Assembly (NCBI RefSeq): GCF_045062745.1
Contig: NZ_JBJGED010000023.1
Span: 62,001-126,000 of the forward strand
DNA: 64,000 nucleotides
Reading direction: 5' to 3'
DNA from: Paenibacillus_AA sp045062745
GTDB taxonomy: Bacteria > Bacillota > Bacilli > Paenibacillales > NBRC-103111
The notes below the pieces were generated by a model. It saw nothing but the letters and a program-made list of their open reading frames with translations. It had not been told where the DNA came from and ran no database searches. Positions within the stretch are counted from its first letter, which is position 1, and every line of letters begins with the position of its first letter. The translations under genes were made by a program, and so were the position numbers. Positions 1 through 8,119 of the stretch are shown one piece after another.

Positions 1-977
1 ATGCCATCGCCATGGATGCCGACGGCTCGATCGTCGACCCCTTCGGGGGGCGGGACGATCTGAAGCGCGGCGTTCTTCGCTGCGTGGGCGAGGCGAAGGA
101 GCGGTTCGAGGAAGATGCGCTCCGCATGCTGCGGTGCATCCGCTTCGCTTGCGAGTATGGCCTGCAGATCGAGGCCGCCACTTGGCAAGCGCTGCTGGAG
201 CACGCGCCGCTCCTTCGTTATATCGCGATGGAGCGGGTGCAGGCGGAGCTGGATAAAATCATAGGCGGAGCGGGGCCGGATCTCGGCATTCGGTTGCTGG
301 GCGAGAGCCGGCTGCTGCAGCATACGAAGGAAGCTTTGCCTTGGCCGGCTGCTATGGCGGATGGAGACGAGCCGGAACCAGGCGGGCCTTCGGAGCTGTG
401 GCCCGGGCCCTTGAACGTGCTCGAGGGAGCGGACTTGCGTTGGGCGTACTGGCTGCTTCAGCAAGGCGTCGGGACGGAGGAGGCGCGGGAGGGCTTCTCC
501 CGCCTGCGGTTCTCCTCTGACAAGACGAGCACCATCACCGCGCTGCTGCGCGTCGAGGCTTGGATGGCGCCGCAGCTCGCCGAGGCGCCCGCCGCCGCGG
601 ACGCGCCCCTGCGCGAGGCGCTGGCGCGCGCCGCCGTGCGCTACGGCGCGGACGCCGTGCGCGGCTGGCTGCGCCTGCTCGCGCCCGGCGCCGCCGCGCC
701 GCCGCGCGCCGGCCGCGCGCCGAGGGACGCACGGCGGCACCGCCTGCACCAATCCGGCACGGATTGGCTGCAGGCGGTGCCGGCGACGCGCGTCGGCGAG
801 CTCGCGCTGGGCGGGCGCGACGTGCTCGCCGCGCTCGGGCGGCCGGGCGGCCCGTGGCTCGGCCGGCTGCTGGACGACCTGCTGCTGGCCGTAGCGCTCG
901 GTCGGCTGCCGAATGAACGAGAGCGGCTGCTGGAAGCCGCACGCCAACAGATCGAGAGGGATGCGCACGATGAATGA
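1..977 (+). CDS. cca: CCA tRNA nucleotidyltransferase, C-terminal part (5' end outside window)
   Basis: This enzyme adds or repairs the 3' CCA end of tRNAs, using CTP and ATP, in the cytoplasm. The window opens inside the gene; the first complete codon is at 3 and about 324 residues remain. The visible start reads AIAMDADG followed by VDPFGG, which matches the end of the catalytic nucleotidyltransferase head of class II CCA/poly(A) polymerases. It is followed by the nucleotide-recognition motif EEDALRMLRCIRFA and a helical body and tail. The catalytic DxD is upstream of the window. The last third is very GC- and Ala/Arg-rich, so long opposite-strand ORFs appear there; I treat these as shadows. 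The stop overlaps the birA start by 8 bases, which suggests translational coupling. Family assignment is strong. Confidence 0.93.
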   Translation, partial: AIAMDADGSIVDPFGGRDDLKRGVLRCVGEAKERFEEDALRMLRCIRFACEYGLQIEAATWQALLEHAPLLRYIAMERVQAELDKIIGGAGPDLGIRLLGESRLLQHTKEALPWPAAMADGDEPEPGGPSELWPGPLNVLEGADLRWAYWLLQQGVGTEEAREGFSRLRFSSDKTSTITALLRVEAWMAPQLAEAPAAADAPLREALARAAVRYGADAVRGWLRLLAPGAAAPPRAGRAPRDARRHRLHQSGTDWLQAVPATRVGELALGGRDVLAALGRPGGPWLGRLLDDLLLAVALGRLPNERERLLEAARQQIERDAHDE

Positions 978-1938
978 CCGCATTCTAGCCATATTCGAAC
1001 AACACGCCGATGAGTTCGTGTCCGGCGAGCAGCTGAGCGAGATGCTGCAGTGCAGCCGCACAGCCATCTGGAAGCATATCCAGGCGCTGAAGGAAGCGGG
1101 CTACGAGTTCGAGGCCGTCTCGCGCCGCGGTTATCGCTTGCTGCGGCAGCCCGACCGCTGGTCGGCGGTCAAGCTGCTGGCCGCGCTGAAGACTCGGACG
1201 ATGGGCCGCCGCTTGAAGCTGCTGGACGAGGTCGACTCGACGCAGACGGTCGCCCACCAGCTGGCGCTGGAAGGCGCGGACGAAGGCACGCTCGTCGTGG
1301 CCGAGCAGCAGCTGGCCGGCCGCGGCCGGATGGGGAAAGCTTGGCATTCCCCCAAAGGCAAAGGCATCTGGATGAGCCTCGTGCTGCGGCCGACGATCCC
1401 GATGCACTTCACCCCGCAGTTGACGCTGCTGACAGCCGTTGCGGTCTGCCGGGCGATACGCAAGCTAGCCGGTGTCCCGGCAGCCATTAAATGGCCGAAC
1501 GATATTCTGATCGAAGGCCGCAAGGTGTGCGGCATTCTGCTCGAGTCGGTCGCCGAAGACGAGCGGCTGCGCTATGTCATCGCCGGCATCGGGATCAGCG
1601 TCAATCTGGAGCAGGACGATTATCCGGATGAGCTCCGGCCGATCGCTACCTCGCTGCGTTTAGCAGCAGGGCGCGAGATCGACCGTATCGCCCTTCTTAC
1701 CCTCGTGCTCGAAGAATTCGAAGCTCTGTACACGTTGTATCACGAACACGGCTTCGAGCCGATTCGCACCTCCTGGGAGGCGCTCACGATGTCGCTCGGC
1801 GGCCAGGTCCGAGCGAATACGGCGAAAGGCACGATCACGGGAACCGCGCTCGCCATCGACGAGATGGGGGCGTTGATCGTCGAGACGGAGGCCGGGGACA
1901 CCATCAAGCTCTACTCGGCGGAGATCCAGCACGCCTAA
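970..1938 (+). CDS. birA: Bifunctional biotin-protein ligase / biotin operon repressor BirA
   Basis: BirA activates biotin with ATP and attaches it to the biotin carboxyl carrier protein and pyruvate carboxylase. With an N-terminal helix-turn-helix, as here, it also represses biotin genes. The protein has 322 residues. A winged HTH spans about residues 3-58, the biotinyl-AMP loop GRGRMG is at 117-122, and KWPND at 174-178 belongs to the ligase core; the small C-terminal SH3-like domain follows. I chose the ATG at 970 because a purine-rich GAGAGGG lies just upstream and the protein then begins directly with the HTH. A longer reading from 913 lies inside cca and has no such site. cca-birA-panB is also the Bacillus subtilis order. 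Confidence 0.95.
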   Translation: MNDRILAIFEQHADEFVSGEQLSEMLQCSRTAIWKHIQALKEAGYEFEAVSRRGYRLLRQPDRWSAVKLLAALKTRTMGRRLKLLDEVDSTQTVAHQLALEGADEGTLVVAEQQLAGRGRMGKAWHSPKGKGIWMSLVLRPTIPMHFTPQLTLLTAVAVCRAIRKLAGVPAAIKWPNDILIEGRKVCGILLESVAEDERLRYVIAGIGISVNLEQDDYPDELRPIATSLRLAAGREIDRIALLTLVLEEFEALYTLYHEHGFEPIRTSWEALTMSLGGQVRANTAKGTITGTALAIDEMGALIVETEAGDTIKLYSAEIQHA

Positions 1939-1966
1939 TCGGTTTTTGCCGAATTGTTGAAAATGT

Positions 1967-1981
1967 CGTGAAACTTTCACG
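1967..1981. promoter_or_regulatory. Perfect palindrome CGTGAAAcTTTCACG at the -35 region of the pan leader promoter
   Basis: Two 7-base arms are perfectly complementary around a single central C. The site covers the position where the -35 box of the following promoter should be. A regulator bound here would compete with RNA polymerase. That is inference; I do not recognise the motif as the site of a named repressor. Confidence 0.45.
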
Positions 1982-1996
1982 AAAGTTTGCTATACT
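1968..1996 (+). promoter_or_regulatory. Candidate SigA promoter for the panBCD leader
   Basis: An extended -10 (TGC then TATACT, 1988-1996) sits 17 bases after GTGAAA (1968-1973), a weak -35. Transcription would start near 2003 and give a leader of about 250 nt before the panB start codon. Confidence 0.6.
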
Positions 1997-2002
1997 GTAG
2001 CC

Positions 2003-2206
2003 ATAGAGGCGGTATTCGCATTTTCCGGAGCTGCACTCGAAGCAAGTCGCAATTTTATTGAAGCATTTGGCCATAATGAGGGCAAATGCGTACGCATTGC
2101 AATGTTTTCTGCTCTGAGCCGAAGGGACCGAGACGGAAACCAATCGCAAGATTGATTCCTGCTGCATTTCGAAGCCTCTTCAGCCTGCCGGTTGAAGAGG
2201 CTTTTT
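2003..2206 (+). promoter_or_regulatory. Structured 5' leader of panBCD with attenuator-like terminator (candidate pan-motif RNA)
   Basis: This 313-bp gap between birA and panB has no plausible gene. After the promoter it holds a chain of potential stems: GCATTTG/CAAATGC near 2070-2095, a CAATC-GCAA-GATTG tetraloop hairpin near 2141-2154, and a classic terminator. The terminator is an 11-bp stem, 2172-2182 with 2193-2203, running into five T residues, and it precedes the panB start. The first bases of the transcript, AGAGGC (2005-2010), are exactly complementary to GCCTCT (2174-2179) in the ascending arm of the terminator, so an alternative fold could prevent termination. A conserved RNA called the pan motif is known upstream of pantothenate genes in Firmicutes. 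The context fits, but I could not confirm its consensus from memory. Confidence 0.55.
2172..2206 (+). terminator. Intrinsic terminator/attenuator before panB
   Basis: A perfect 11-bp stem (2172-2182 with 2193-2203) has a 10-base loop and ends in a T run at 2202-2206. It lies inside the panB leader rather than after birA, because a promoter precedes it. Confidence 0.8.
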
Positions 2207-2251
2207 AGTCATCCATGGCCCGGAGCCATCCTACGAAAGCAGGTGGATCCA

Positions 2252-3118
2252 GTGGAAACGAAAAAAATGAGCACGACCCGCATGCGCAAAATGAAAGCCG
2301 ACGGCATCCCGATCTCCATGATTACCGCTTACGATTATCCGTCGGCTCGTCTCGCCGAACAGGCGGGCGTCGACGTCATCCTGGTGGGCGATTCGCTCGG
2401 CAATGTGGTACTCGGTTACGAATCGACGCTGCCGGTCACGCTCGACGACATGATCTACCACACGAAGGCGGTCACCCGGGCGGTGAGCCGGCCCTTGGTC
2501 GTGACGGATTTGCCGTTCCTGACGTATCACGGCACGATCGACCACACTTTGACCCAGGTCGGCCGCATTATGCGCGAAGGGCTCGGCCAGGCGGTCAAGA
2601 TGGAGGGCGGCATCGAGATCGCACAGACCGTCGATGCGATCGTGAAGGCGGGGGTCCCGGTTATGGGGCACATCGGCCTGACGCCGCAATCGGTATTCCA
2701 GATCGGCGGCTACAAGGTGCAGGGCAAGACGTCGGCCCAAGCCCAAAAGCTGTTGGACGACGCCCTGGCGCTAGAGCAAGCGGGCGCGTTCGCCATCGTC
2801 GTGGAGCTCGTCACCGACGAGCTGTCGGAGCTCCTCACGCGGCGGCTGTCGATCCCGACGATCGGCATCGGCGCAGGCAAGCATTGCGACGGCCAAGTGC
2901 TAGTGTTCCACGACGTGCTGCAATATACCGCCGACCCGGTTCCCAAAAAGTTCGTAAAAGCTTACGCCAACCTTGGAGACCATATACGTGACGGCATCGC
3001 CCGGTATGTCCAGGAGGTGAAGGCGCGCAGCTTCCCGGCGGAAGAGCATTCGTTCCATACGGACCTCGAGCTCGGACAGCTGTACGGCCATCACCGCGAC
3101 GAGTCGGACAAGGAATAA
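2252..3118 (+). CDS. panB: 3-methyl-2-oxobutanoate hydroxymethyltransferase
   Basis: PanB transfers a hydroxymethyl group from 5,10-methylene-tetrahydrofolate to ketoisovalerate, making ketopantoate, the first committed step of pantothenate synthesis. The 288-residue protein is a Mg-dependent TIM barrel with the family blocks ITAYDYPSA, VILVGDSLG, and VMGHIGLTPQS, plus GIGAGKHCDGQVLV near the end. I chose the GTG at 2252 because AGGTGG lies 5 bases upstream. A longer reading from 2192 would start inside the terminator hairpin, and the ATG at 2267 is too far from the ribosome-binding site. It leads panB-panC-panD. Regulation probably acts through the leader described upstream. Confidence 0.95.
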   Translation: METKKMSTTRMRKMKADGIPISMITAYDYPSARLAEQAGVDVILVGDSLGNVVLGYESTLPVTLDDMIYHTKAVTRAVSRPLVVTDLPFLTYHGTIDHTLTQVGRIMREGLGQAVKMEGGIEIAQTVDAIVKAGVPVMGHIGLTPQSVFQIGGYKVQGKTSAQAQKLLDDALALEQAGAFAIVVELVTDELSELLTRRLSIPTIGIGAGKHCDGQVLVFHDVLQYTADPVPKKFVKAYANLGDHIRDGIARYVQEVKARSFPAEEHSFHTDLELGQLYGHHRDESDKE

Positions 3119-3164
3119 CGGCAGTCATGCAACCCGATTCGTACTTACAAGGGAGAGAATTGTA

Positions 3165-4052
3165 ATGCAAGTCCATACAACGATCCAACAGCTGCGAGCG
3201 GCCATCGCGGCGCGAAAGCAGGAGCTTCGGGCTACGCTTCTCGACCGCGAACCGCGCGTAGGCTTTATGCCCACGCTGGGTTATATGCACGCCGGACACC
3301 TGAGCTTGATCGACCGCGCTCGCCAGGAATGCGATATCGTCGTGGTGAGCATCTTCGTGAACCCGCTCCAGTTCGGGGCGAACGAGGATTTCGACAAATA
3401 TCCGCGCGACAATGAGCGCGACACCCGATTGGCCGCGGAGGCGGGCGCGGATTTCGTCTTCATCCCTTCCGTTCAAGAGATGTACCCCCAATATCCGACG
3501 AAGACGAAAGTCGTCGTGAACGAGATTACGGACGTCCTTTGCGGCGCGTCGAGGCCGGGGCATTTCGAAGGGGTGGCGACGGTCGTCGCGAAGCTGTTCA
3601 ACATCGTGCAGCCGGACCGGGCGTACTTCGGACAGAAGGACGCCCAGCAGGTGGCCGTCATCGAGCAAATGGTTCAGGATCTGAACATGCCGCTGACCGT
3701 CGTGCCGTGCCCTACGCTGAGGGAACCCGACGGCTTGGCGATGAGCTCGCGCAATGTGTACTTGTCCGAGGAGGAGCGGAAGCAGGCGCTCGTGCTGTCC
3801 CAAGCGCTCAAGCTCGCGGAGGACCTGACGGCGACCCATGCCGGCTCGATCACCGCTGAAGAGCTGCGCAGCCGTCTGGAATCGCATATCAGCACCGCAC
3901 CTTTAGCCGTTATCGATTATATAGATATTCGCACGTATCCGTCTCTGCAGCCTGTAGAGACGCTTGCCACGGATCAGCCCGTTCTGATCGCGCTGGCCGT
4001 CAAATTCGGCCGGACGCGGCTGATCGACAATACAATCCTGAACAGGAGGTGA
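3165..4052 (+). CDS. panC: Pantothenate synthetase
   Basis: PanC condenses pantoate with beta-alanine, using ATP through a pantoyl-adenylate, to give pantothenate. The 295-residue protein has a Rossmann-type nucleotidyl-transferase fold. PTLGYMHAGHLSLI near residues 30-43 carries the HxGH-type ATP site. FVNPLQFG, FGQKDAQQ and the KMSKS-like stretch MSSRNVYLS follow. GGGAGAG lies 8 bases before the ATG. The stop is followed within a few bases by the panD start, and AGGAGG for panD lies inside the end of panC, so the two are probably translated together. Confidence 0.96.
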   Translation: MQVHTTIQQLRAAIAARKQELRATLLDREPRVGFMPTLGYMHAGHLSLIDRARQECDIVVVSIFVNPLQFGANEDFDKYPRDNERDTRLAAEAGADFVFIPSVQEMYPQYPTKTKVVVNEITDVLCGASRPGHFEGVATVVAKLFNIVQPDRAYFGQKDAQQVAVIEQMVQDLNMPLTVVPCPTLREPDGLAMSSRNVYLSEEERKQALVLSQALKLAEDLTATHAGSITAEELRSRLESHISTAPLAVIDYIDIRTYPSLQPVETLATDQPVLIALAVKFGRTRLIDNTILNRR

Positions 4053-4057
4053 CCGAT

Positions 4058-4444
4058 ATGTTTCGGACGATGATGAAGTCCAAAATCCATCGGGCGACCG
4101 TCACGGAAGCCAATCTGAACTACATCGGGAGCATCACGATTGACGAGGATTTGATGGATTTGGTCGACATATTGCCTAATGAAAAAGTTCAAATCGTGGA
4201 TAATAACAATGGAGCGAGGCTCGAAACCTACGTGATTCCGGGGCCGCGGGGCTCCGGCGTCATCTGCCTGAACGGGGCGGCGGCGCGGCTCGTCCAGGTA
4301 GGGGATACCGTCATTATTATCGCTTATGCCCTGATGTCGAACGAAGAAGCCAAGACCAATCAACCGAAAATCGCCTTCATGGGGCCGAATAATCAAGTGA
4401 TCGATACGGTCAATACGACGGAGACTCATTCCACGATTGTGTAA
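4058..4444 (+). CDS. panD: Aspartate 1-decarboxylase (pyruvoyl enzyme precursor)
   Basis: PanD makes beta-alanine from aspartate for pantothenate synthesis. The proenzyme cleaves itself between Gly24 and Ser25 to form the pyruvoyl cofactor. With the ATG at 4058 the sequence YIGS places Gly at exactly 24 and Ser at 25. That, together with AGGAGG 8 bases upstream, fixes the start; an in-frame GTG at 4049 would overlap the ribosome-binding site. The protein is 128 residues, the usual size. It is the third gene of panBCD. Confidence 0.96.
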   Translation: MFRTMMKSKIHRATVTEANLNYIGSITIDEDLMDLVDILPNEKVQIVDNNNGARLETYVIPGPRGSGVICLNGAAARLVQVGDTVIIIAYALMSNEEAKTNQPKIAFMGPNNQVIDTVNTTETHSTIV

Positions 4445-4492
4445 CCCGTTCGAGAAGAAGCGGCTACAACCTTCAGCATAAGGTGGGATGTC

Positions 4493-5140
4493 ATGATCAA
4501 GCAGCTGTTCGAGACGATGAATGACGTTCTGGATGAGATTGAACATGATTACGCGACGGCCGAGCCGGCCCTGAAGCAGGAGCTGAGTCAGAAGCTGAAC
4601 GCCCTCAAGAGCATGAGCGATCATCTGATCGAGGAATGGCTGAAATTCGAGGAACGGTTCGGCAAAATCGCGCATAACCTCACCCAGCAGCCTTCGCCTG
4701 TATTCGCCCATCCCGAGCTGCCGCAAGGCTCGCCGGAGCCGGGACATCAATCCGAAGCGTTTACGAAAGGGCAAGGGTATTTCCAGCTCATGATGTTCGA
4801 CCATGCGATCCGTTCGTTTGAGCAAGTGGTCAAGCAATATCCCGACTTCATGCTGGCGCGGCTGTACTTGGCGATGGGTTATATGCGCAGCGGGAACGAA
4901 ATGGAAGCGTACCGCCATTTTAAGTTCATTATTTCCTTAACCGACCATGCTCCGATGAAGGCCATTTCTTACAACGCGATGGGCTGCATTCAAGCGAAAA
5001 ACGAAAATCTGGAGCAAGCCGAGCATTTTTTCAAGTTGGCTTATATGGCAGATCCGTCGTGCATTCAACCCGTCATCAACCTGGAAGTTTGCGCGAAGCA
5101 AGCCGGATTGCCCGCGTCCGCTCCTCAAATGCTGCATTAA
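4493..5140 (+). CDS. TPR-repeat protein of unknown function
   Basis: This is a 215-residue soluble protein with no signal peptide. The first 60 residues are helical and charged (possible coiled coil, rich in E, L and K). After a Pro-rich hinge (around QQPSPVFAHPELPQGSPEPG) come three tetratricopeptide-like helix pairs, recognisable by A-x-x-x-F/Y-x-x-A spacing, for example near AIRSFEQVVKQYPDFMLARL and NAMGCIQAKNENLEQAEHFF. TPRs usually mediate protein-protein contacts. It follows panD by 48 bases and may be co-transcribed. Nothing in the sequence shows an enzyme activity, and I do not recognise a named family beyond TPR. Confidence 0.75.
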   Translation: MIKQLFETMNDVLDEIEHDYATAEPALKQELSQKLNALKSMSDHLIEEWLKFEERFGKIAHNLTQQPSPVFAHPELPQGSPEPGHQSEAFTKGQGYFQLMMFDHAIRSFEQVVKQYPDFMLARLYLAMGYMRSGNEMEAYRHFKFIISLTDHAPMKAISYNAMGCIQAKNENLEQAEHFFKLAYMADPSCIQPVINLEVCAKQAGLPASAPQMLH

Positions 5141-5159
5141 TCGTACCTGCACCGAACCG

Positions 5160-5210
5160 ACGATGCCCGGAGAAGGAATGGATTCACTCTTTCTTCCGCG
5201 GCATCGTTTT
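5160..5210 (+). terminator. Probable terminator after the pan operon
   Basis: ACGATGCC (5160-5167) pairs with GGCATCGT (5200-5207) and is followed by a short T run. The loop is long and only partly paired, so strength is uncertain. Confidence 0.5.
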
Positions 5211-5218
5211 GGTATGCT
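5210..5218 (+). promoter_or_regulatory. Possible extended -10 promoter of dinG-rex
   Basis: TGG-TATGCT resembles an extended -10 element directly after the terminator. No good -35 box is visible 17 bases upstream. It would give dinG a leader of about 30 nt. Confidence 0.35.
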
Positions 5219-5254
5219 TAGAGGGGAATGTGCAGAAAGGGTTGACTGTACCTG

Positions 5255-8119
5255 ATGAAATTTACGGTAATTGATTTCGAAACTACAGGAGACCAACCTT
5301 CGGATGAGATCATACAGGTTGGTCTTGTTGTTATAGAGGATGGACAACTAACGGACCGCTATTCCGCCTTCGTCAAACCGAACAAGACGATTCCGGACTT
5401 CATCATCGAGTTAACGGGCATTACGAATGAGATGGTGCAAGAGGCGCCGGAGCTTGGAGATGTGGTGGCGGAGATGCTGCCGTATCTGGAGGATTCCGTC
5501 GTCGTTGCTCACAATGCGGCGTTCGACTTGGCGTTTCTTCAGCGTGCGCTCGAGACGAGCGGGTACAACGCTTTCTCCGGCCGAGTGCTGGATACGATCG
5601 GATTCCTCCGAGTTTTGTACCCGGGTATGCCCACCTTACAGTTGTCGATGGTAAGCGGAACCTTCGGCATCGCCCACGATCAGCCGCACCGGGCCGATTC
5701 GGATGCGGAAGCGACAGGACTGATCTGGCTGCGGTGCCTGGAGCGTCTCGAGAGCCTGCCGCTCCTGACACTCCAGCGGCTGTCGCAGCTGTACGAGATG
5801 GAGTTCAGCGATTTTGCCTGGTTCCTGCATGAAGTTCGCCTATGGAAGGAAACACAGATCAGCCTGGATCCCGAACAGCACCGGTATTTCCGGCAATTCG
5901 CCATGAGCGTGGACAATTGGGACTTGGAGACGCCGGCCCGGGAGGAGGGGGTGTCAGCCTTCCCCGAGGAAATGACGTTCGAAGCGTTCTATGATTCGAT
6001 TCAGACGAATCTGAAGGAGCGATTCGAGCATTACGAGGAGCGGCCGGCGCAGAAGCAAATGATCGAAGAAGTGCAGACGGCCTTCGCAAGCGACCAGCAT
6101 CTGATTCTCGAAGCGGGCACCGGCACGGGCAAATCGCTCGGCTACTTGATTCCATCGCTATACCATGGCCTCCGGGAAGCCAAGAAGATGATCGTCAGCA
6201 CCCATACGATCAATCTGCAGGAGCAGCTAAGGGAGCGCGACATCCCGCTCCTGCAGGATATCGTGCCGGTTCCGTTCCGGGCGTCGGTGCTCAAGGGCCG
6301 CAGCCGATACTTATGCCTGCGCAAATTCGAGCAAAAGCTGCAGATCAGCGACTATGCGGCAGACAAGGACGATCGGCTGATGGCAGCCCAGATGATCGTC
6401 TGGCTGACGGAGACGAAGCATGGCGACGAAGAGGAGATTTACTTCGGGAATCGGGGCCGGGAATTCTGGCATACGGTGGCGAGCGACACGGATTCTTGCC
6501 TGAACCGGGCATGCCCCTGGTTCAAGAAGTGCTTCTTCCACCGGGCGCGTCACGAAGCGTCGATCGCCGATGTCGTCATAACGAACCATTCGCTCCTGCT
6601 CACCGACGTGCAAGCCGAGAACCGGCTGCTGCCGGGCTACAAGCATCTGGTCGTCGACGAGGCGCATCACTTCGAGGAGGTCGCCTCCAAGCTGCTTGGG
6701 TCGGAGCTCAGCTACATGGGGATGCTGAACGCGCTCACGCGGCTGTATAAGGACGCGAATAGCGGACAGCTGCCCGTGCTGCACGGCAGCCTGTCCAGAG
6801 CGGGTGCGGAAGCGTCCGCCGAGTGGCTCGACTGGATCGACAGCGTATATCCCCGCCTCGTCCGGGTCAAGGAAGAATGGGATCAGCTGACCGAGCTGCT
6901 GTTCCAGCTCGTCTCGGAGAACGGCGATTCTCAGGCGGCGGAGGGCGGGCAGTTCCAGCGGCGCATGAAGCCGGGTCAGTTGCCCCGACAATGGAAGTCG
7001 CTTGTGACGATAGAAGAGAACATCTACCTTGAGCTGACGGAAATCACGAAAAAGCTCGATCGGCTCGCCAACGAGTTGAAGGACAAAGCCGACGATATGG
7101 GCATCAGCGGCCTGTTGACCGACACGTCCGGCACGGTCAAGCAGCTCGCTCGCTGCCGGGATACGCTGCGTTTCTTTATGCAGATGAACAATGAGAACTA
7201 TGTATACTGGCTCGAGGCAACGCCATACTTCCGCAGCAAATCGATTCAGCTGCTTTATGCGCCATTTGATGTCAGCGAGCTGCTCAAAGGATACTTCTTC
7301 GACGTGAAGGACAGCGTCGTGCTTACGTCCGCGACCTTGTCCGTCAACAAGTCGTTTCACTACAGCAGCAGCCAGCTCGGCTTGGAGCCGTTCCGGGACA
7401 CGCCGAAGCTCCGTACGGTGCAGCTCCCCTCGCCGTTCGAGTACCGGAAGCAGGCGCTTGTGCTGATTCCGCGGGATTTTCCGAGCATCAAAGGACCTTC
7501 TGGCGAAGCCGCCTTCCTCTCGGCACTTGTGAAGTCGCTGCGCGATGTGGCGATTGAGACGCAAGGCCGGATGCTCGTCCTGTTCACCTCGTACCGGATG
7601 CTGAAGCTCGTACATCAAGACTTGAAGGAAGAGCTCAAGGCGAGCGGCATTCACGTGCTCGGCCAAGGGATCGACAGCAGCAATCGGACGAAGCTGACCC
7701 GGCTGTTCCAGGAGCAGGCCGCCTGCGTGCTGCTTGGGACGAGCAGCTTCTGGGAAGGCGTAGACATACCCGGCGACGCGCTCAGCTGCCTCGCGATCGT
7801 GCGGCTGCCGTTCCAGCCGCCGAACCATCCGATGACCGAGGCGAAGAGCGACCATCTGAAGAAGCAGCAGCAAAATCCGTTCACGGCATTGTCCGTTCCG
7901 CAAGCGGTCATCCGGTTCAAGCAAGGATTCGGCCGCCTCGTGCGCCGTTCTACCGATCGGGGCGTCGTCATTCTATACGACACGCGGGTGTTGGAGACGA
8001 CGTACGGCAGGAATTTTCTATACTCGCTGCCGGGACCGAAGATCGAGCACATGAGCGTCACTCAGCTCGTCCCCCGAATTCATAGCTGGATGGGAAGTGA
8101 TAGTAGTGAAAACGCCTAA
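5255..8119 (+). CDS. dinG: DinG-family helicase fused to a DnaQ-like 3'-5' exonuclease
   Basis: This 954-residue protein combines a DEDD exonuclease with an XPD-like superfamily 2 helicase, probably for DNA repair. The exonuclease occupies residues 1-170: D7 and E9 in DFETTG, then HNAAFDLAFL and HRADSDAEAT. The helicase follows with Walker A GTGTGKS near 288-294 and the DEAH box at 468-471; the C-terminal half ends with QGFGRLVRR. Four cysteines at 354, 415, 420 and 426 have the spacing of the 4Fe-4S ligands of Escherichia coli DinG (C120, C194, C199, C205). Staphylococcus aureus DinG is described as lacking the cluster, so this protein appears to have both nuclease and cluster. A weak GAAAGGG precedes the ATG. 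The 3' end overlaps rex by 14 bases. Confidence 0.92.
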   Translation: MKFTVIDFETTGDQPSDEIIQVGLVVIEDGQLTDRYSAFVKPNKTIPDFIIELTGITNEMVQEAPELGDVVAEMLPYLEDSVVVAHNAAFDLAFLQRALETSGYNAFSGRVLDTIGFLRVLYPGMPTLQLSMVSGTFGIAHDQPHRADSDAEATGLIWLRCLERLESLPLLTLQRLSQLYEMEFSDFAWFLHEVRLWKETQISLDPEQHRYFRQFAMSVDNWDLETPAREEGVSAFPEEMTFEAFYDSIQTNLKERFEHYEERPAQKQMIEEVQTAFASDQHLILEAGTGTGKSLGYLIPSLYHGLREAKKMIVSTHTINLQEQLRERDIPLLQDIVPVPFRASVLKGRSRYLCLRKFEQKLQISDYAADKDDRLMAAQMIVWLTETKHGDEEEIYFGNRGREFWHTVASDTDSCLNRACPWFKKCFFHRARHEASIADVVITNHSLLLTDVQAENRLLPGYKHLVVDEAHHFEEVASKLLGSELSYMGMLNALTRLYKDANSGQLPVLHGSLSRAGAEASAEWLDWIDSVYPRLVRVKEEWDQLTELLFQLVSENGDSQAAEGGQFQRRMKPGQLPRQWKSLVTIEENIYLELTEITKKLDRLANELKDKADDMGISGLLTDTSGTVKQLARCRDTLRFFMQMNNENYVYWLEATPYFRSKSIQLLYAPFDVSELLKGYFFDVKDSVVLTSATLSVNKSFHYSSSQLGLEPFRDTPKLRTVQLPSPFEYRKQALVLIPRDFPSIKGPSGEAAFLSALVKSLRDVAIETQGRMLVLFTSYRMLKLVHQDLKEELKASGIHVLGQGIDSSNRTKLTRLFQEQAACVLLGTSSFWEGVDIPGDALSCLAIVRLPFQPPNHPMTEAKSDHLKKQQQNPFTALSVPQAVIRFKQGFGRLVRRSTDRGVVILYDTRVLETTYGRNFLYSLPGPKIEHMSVTQLVPRIHSWMGSDSSENA

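Noticed and set aside
2003..2206. 6S RNA gene
   Set aside because: Length and promoter fit, but the ends do not form the long closing rod with a central bubble; position before panB and the terminator favour a leader.
2192..2251. Longer panB start
   Set aside because: It would begin inside the terminator hairpin and add 20 residues not expected for PanB; the GTG at 2252 has a good ribosome-binding site.
6311..7924. 537-codon open frame on the reverse strand inside dinG
   Set aside because: The forward frame encodes a complete DinG with all motifs; long antisense frames are common in GC-rich genes and this one has no known domain.
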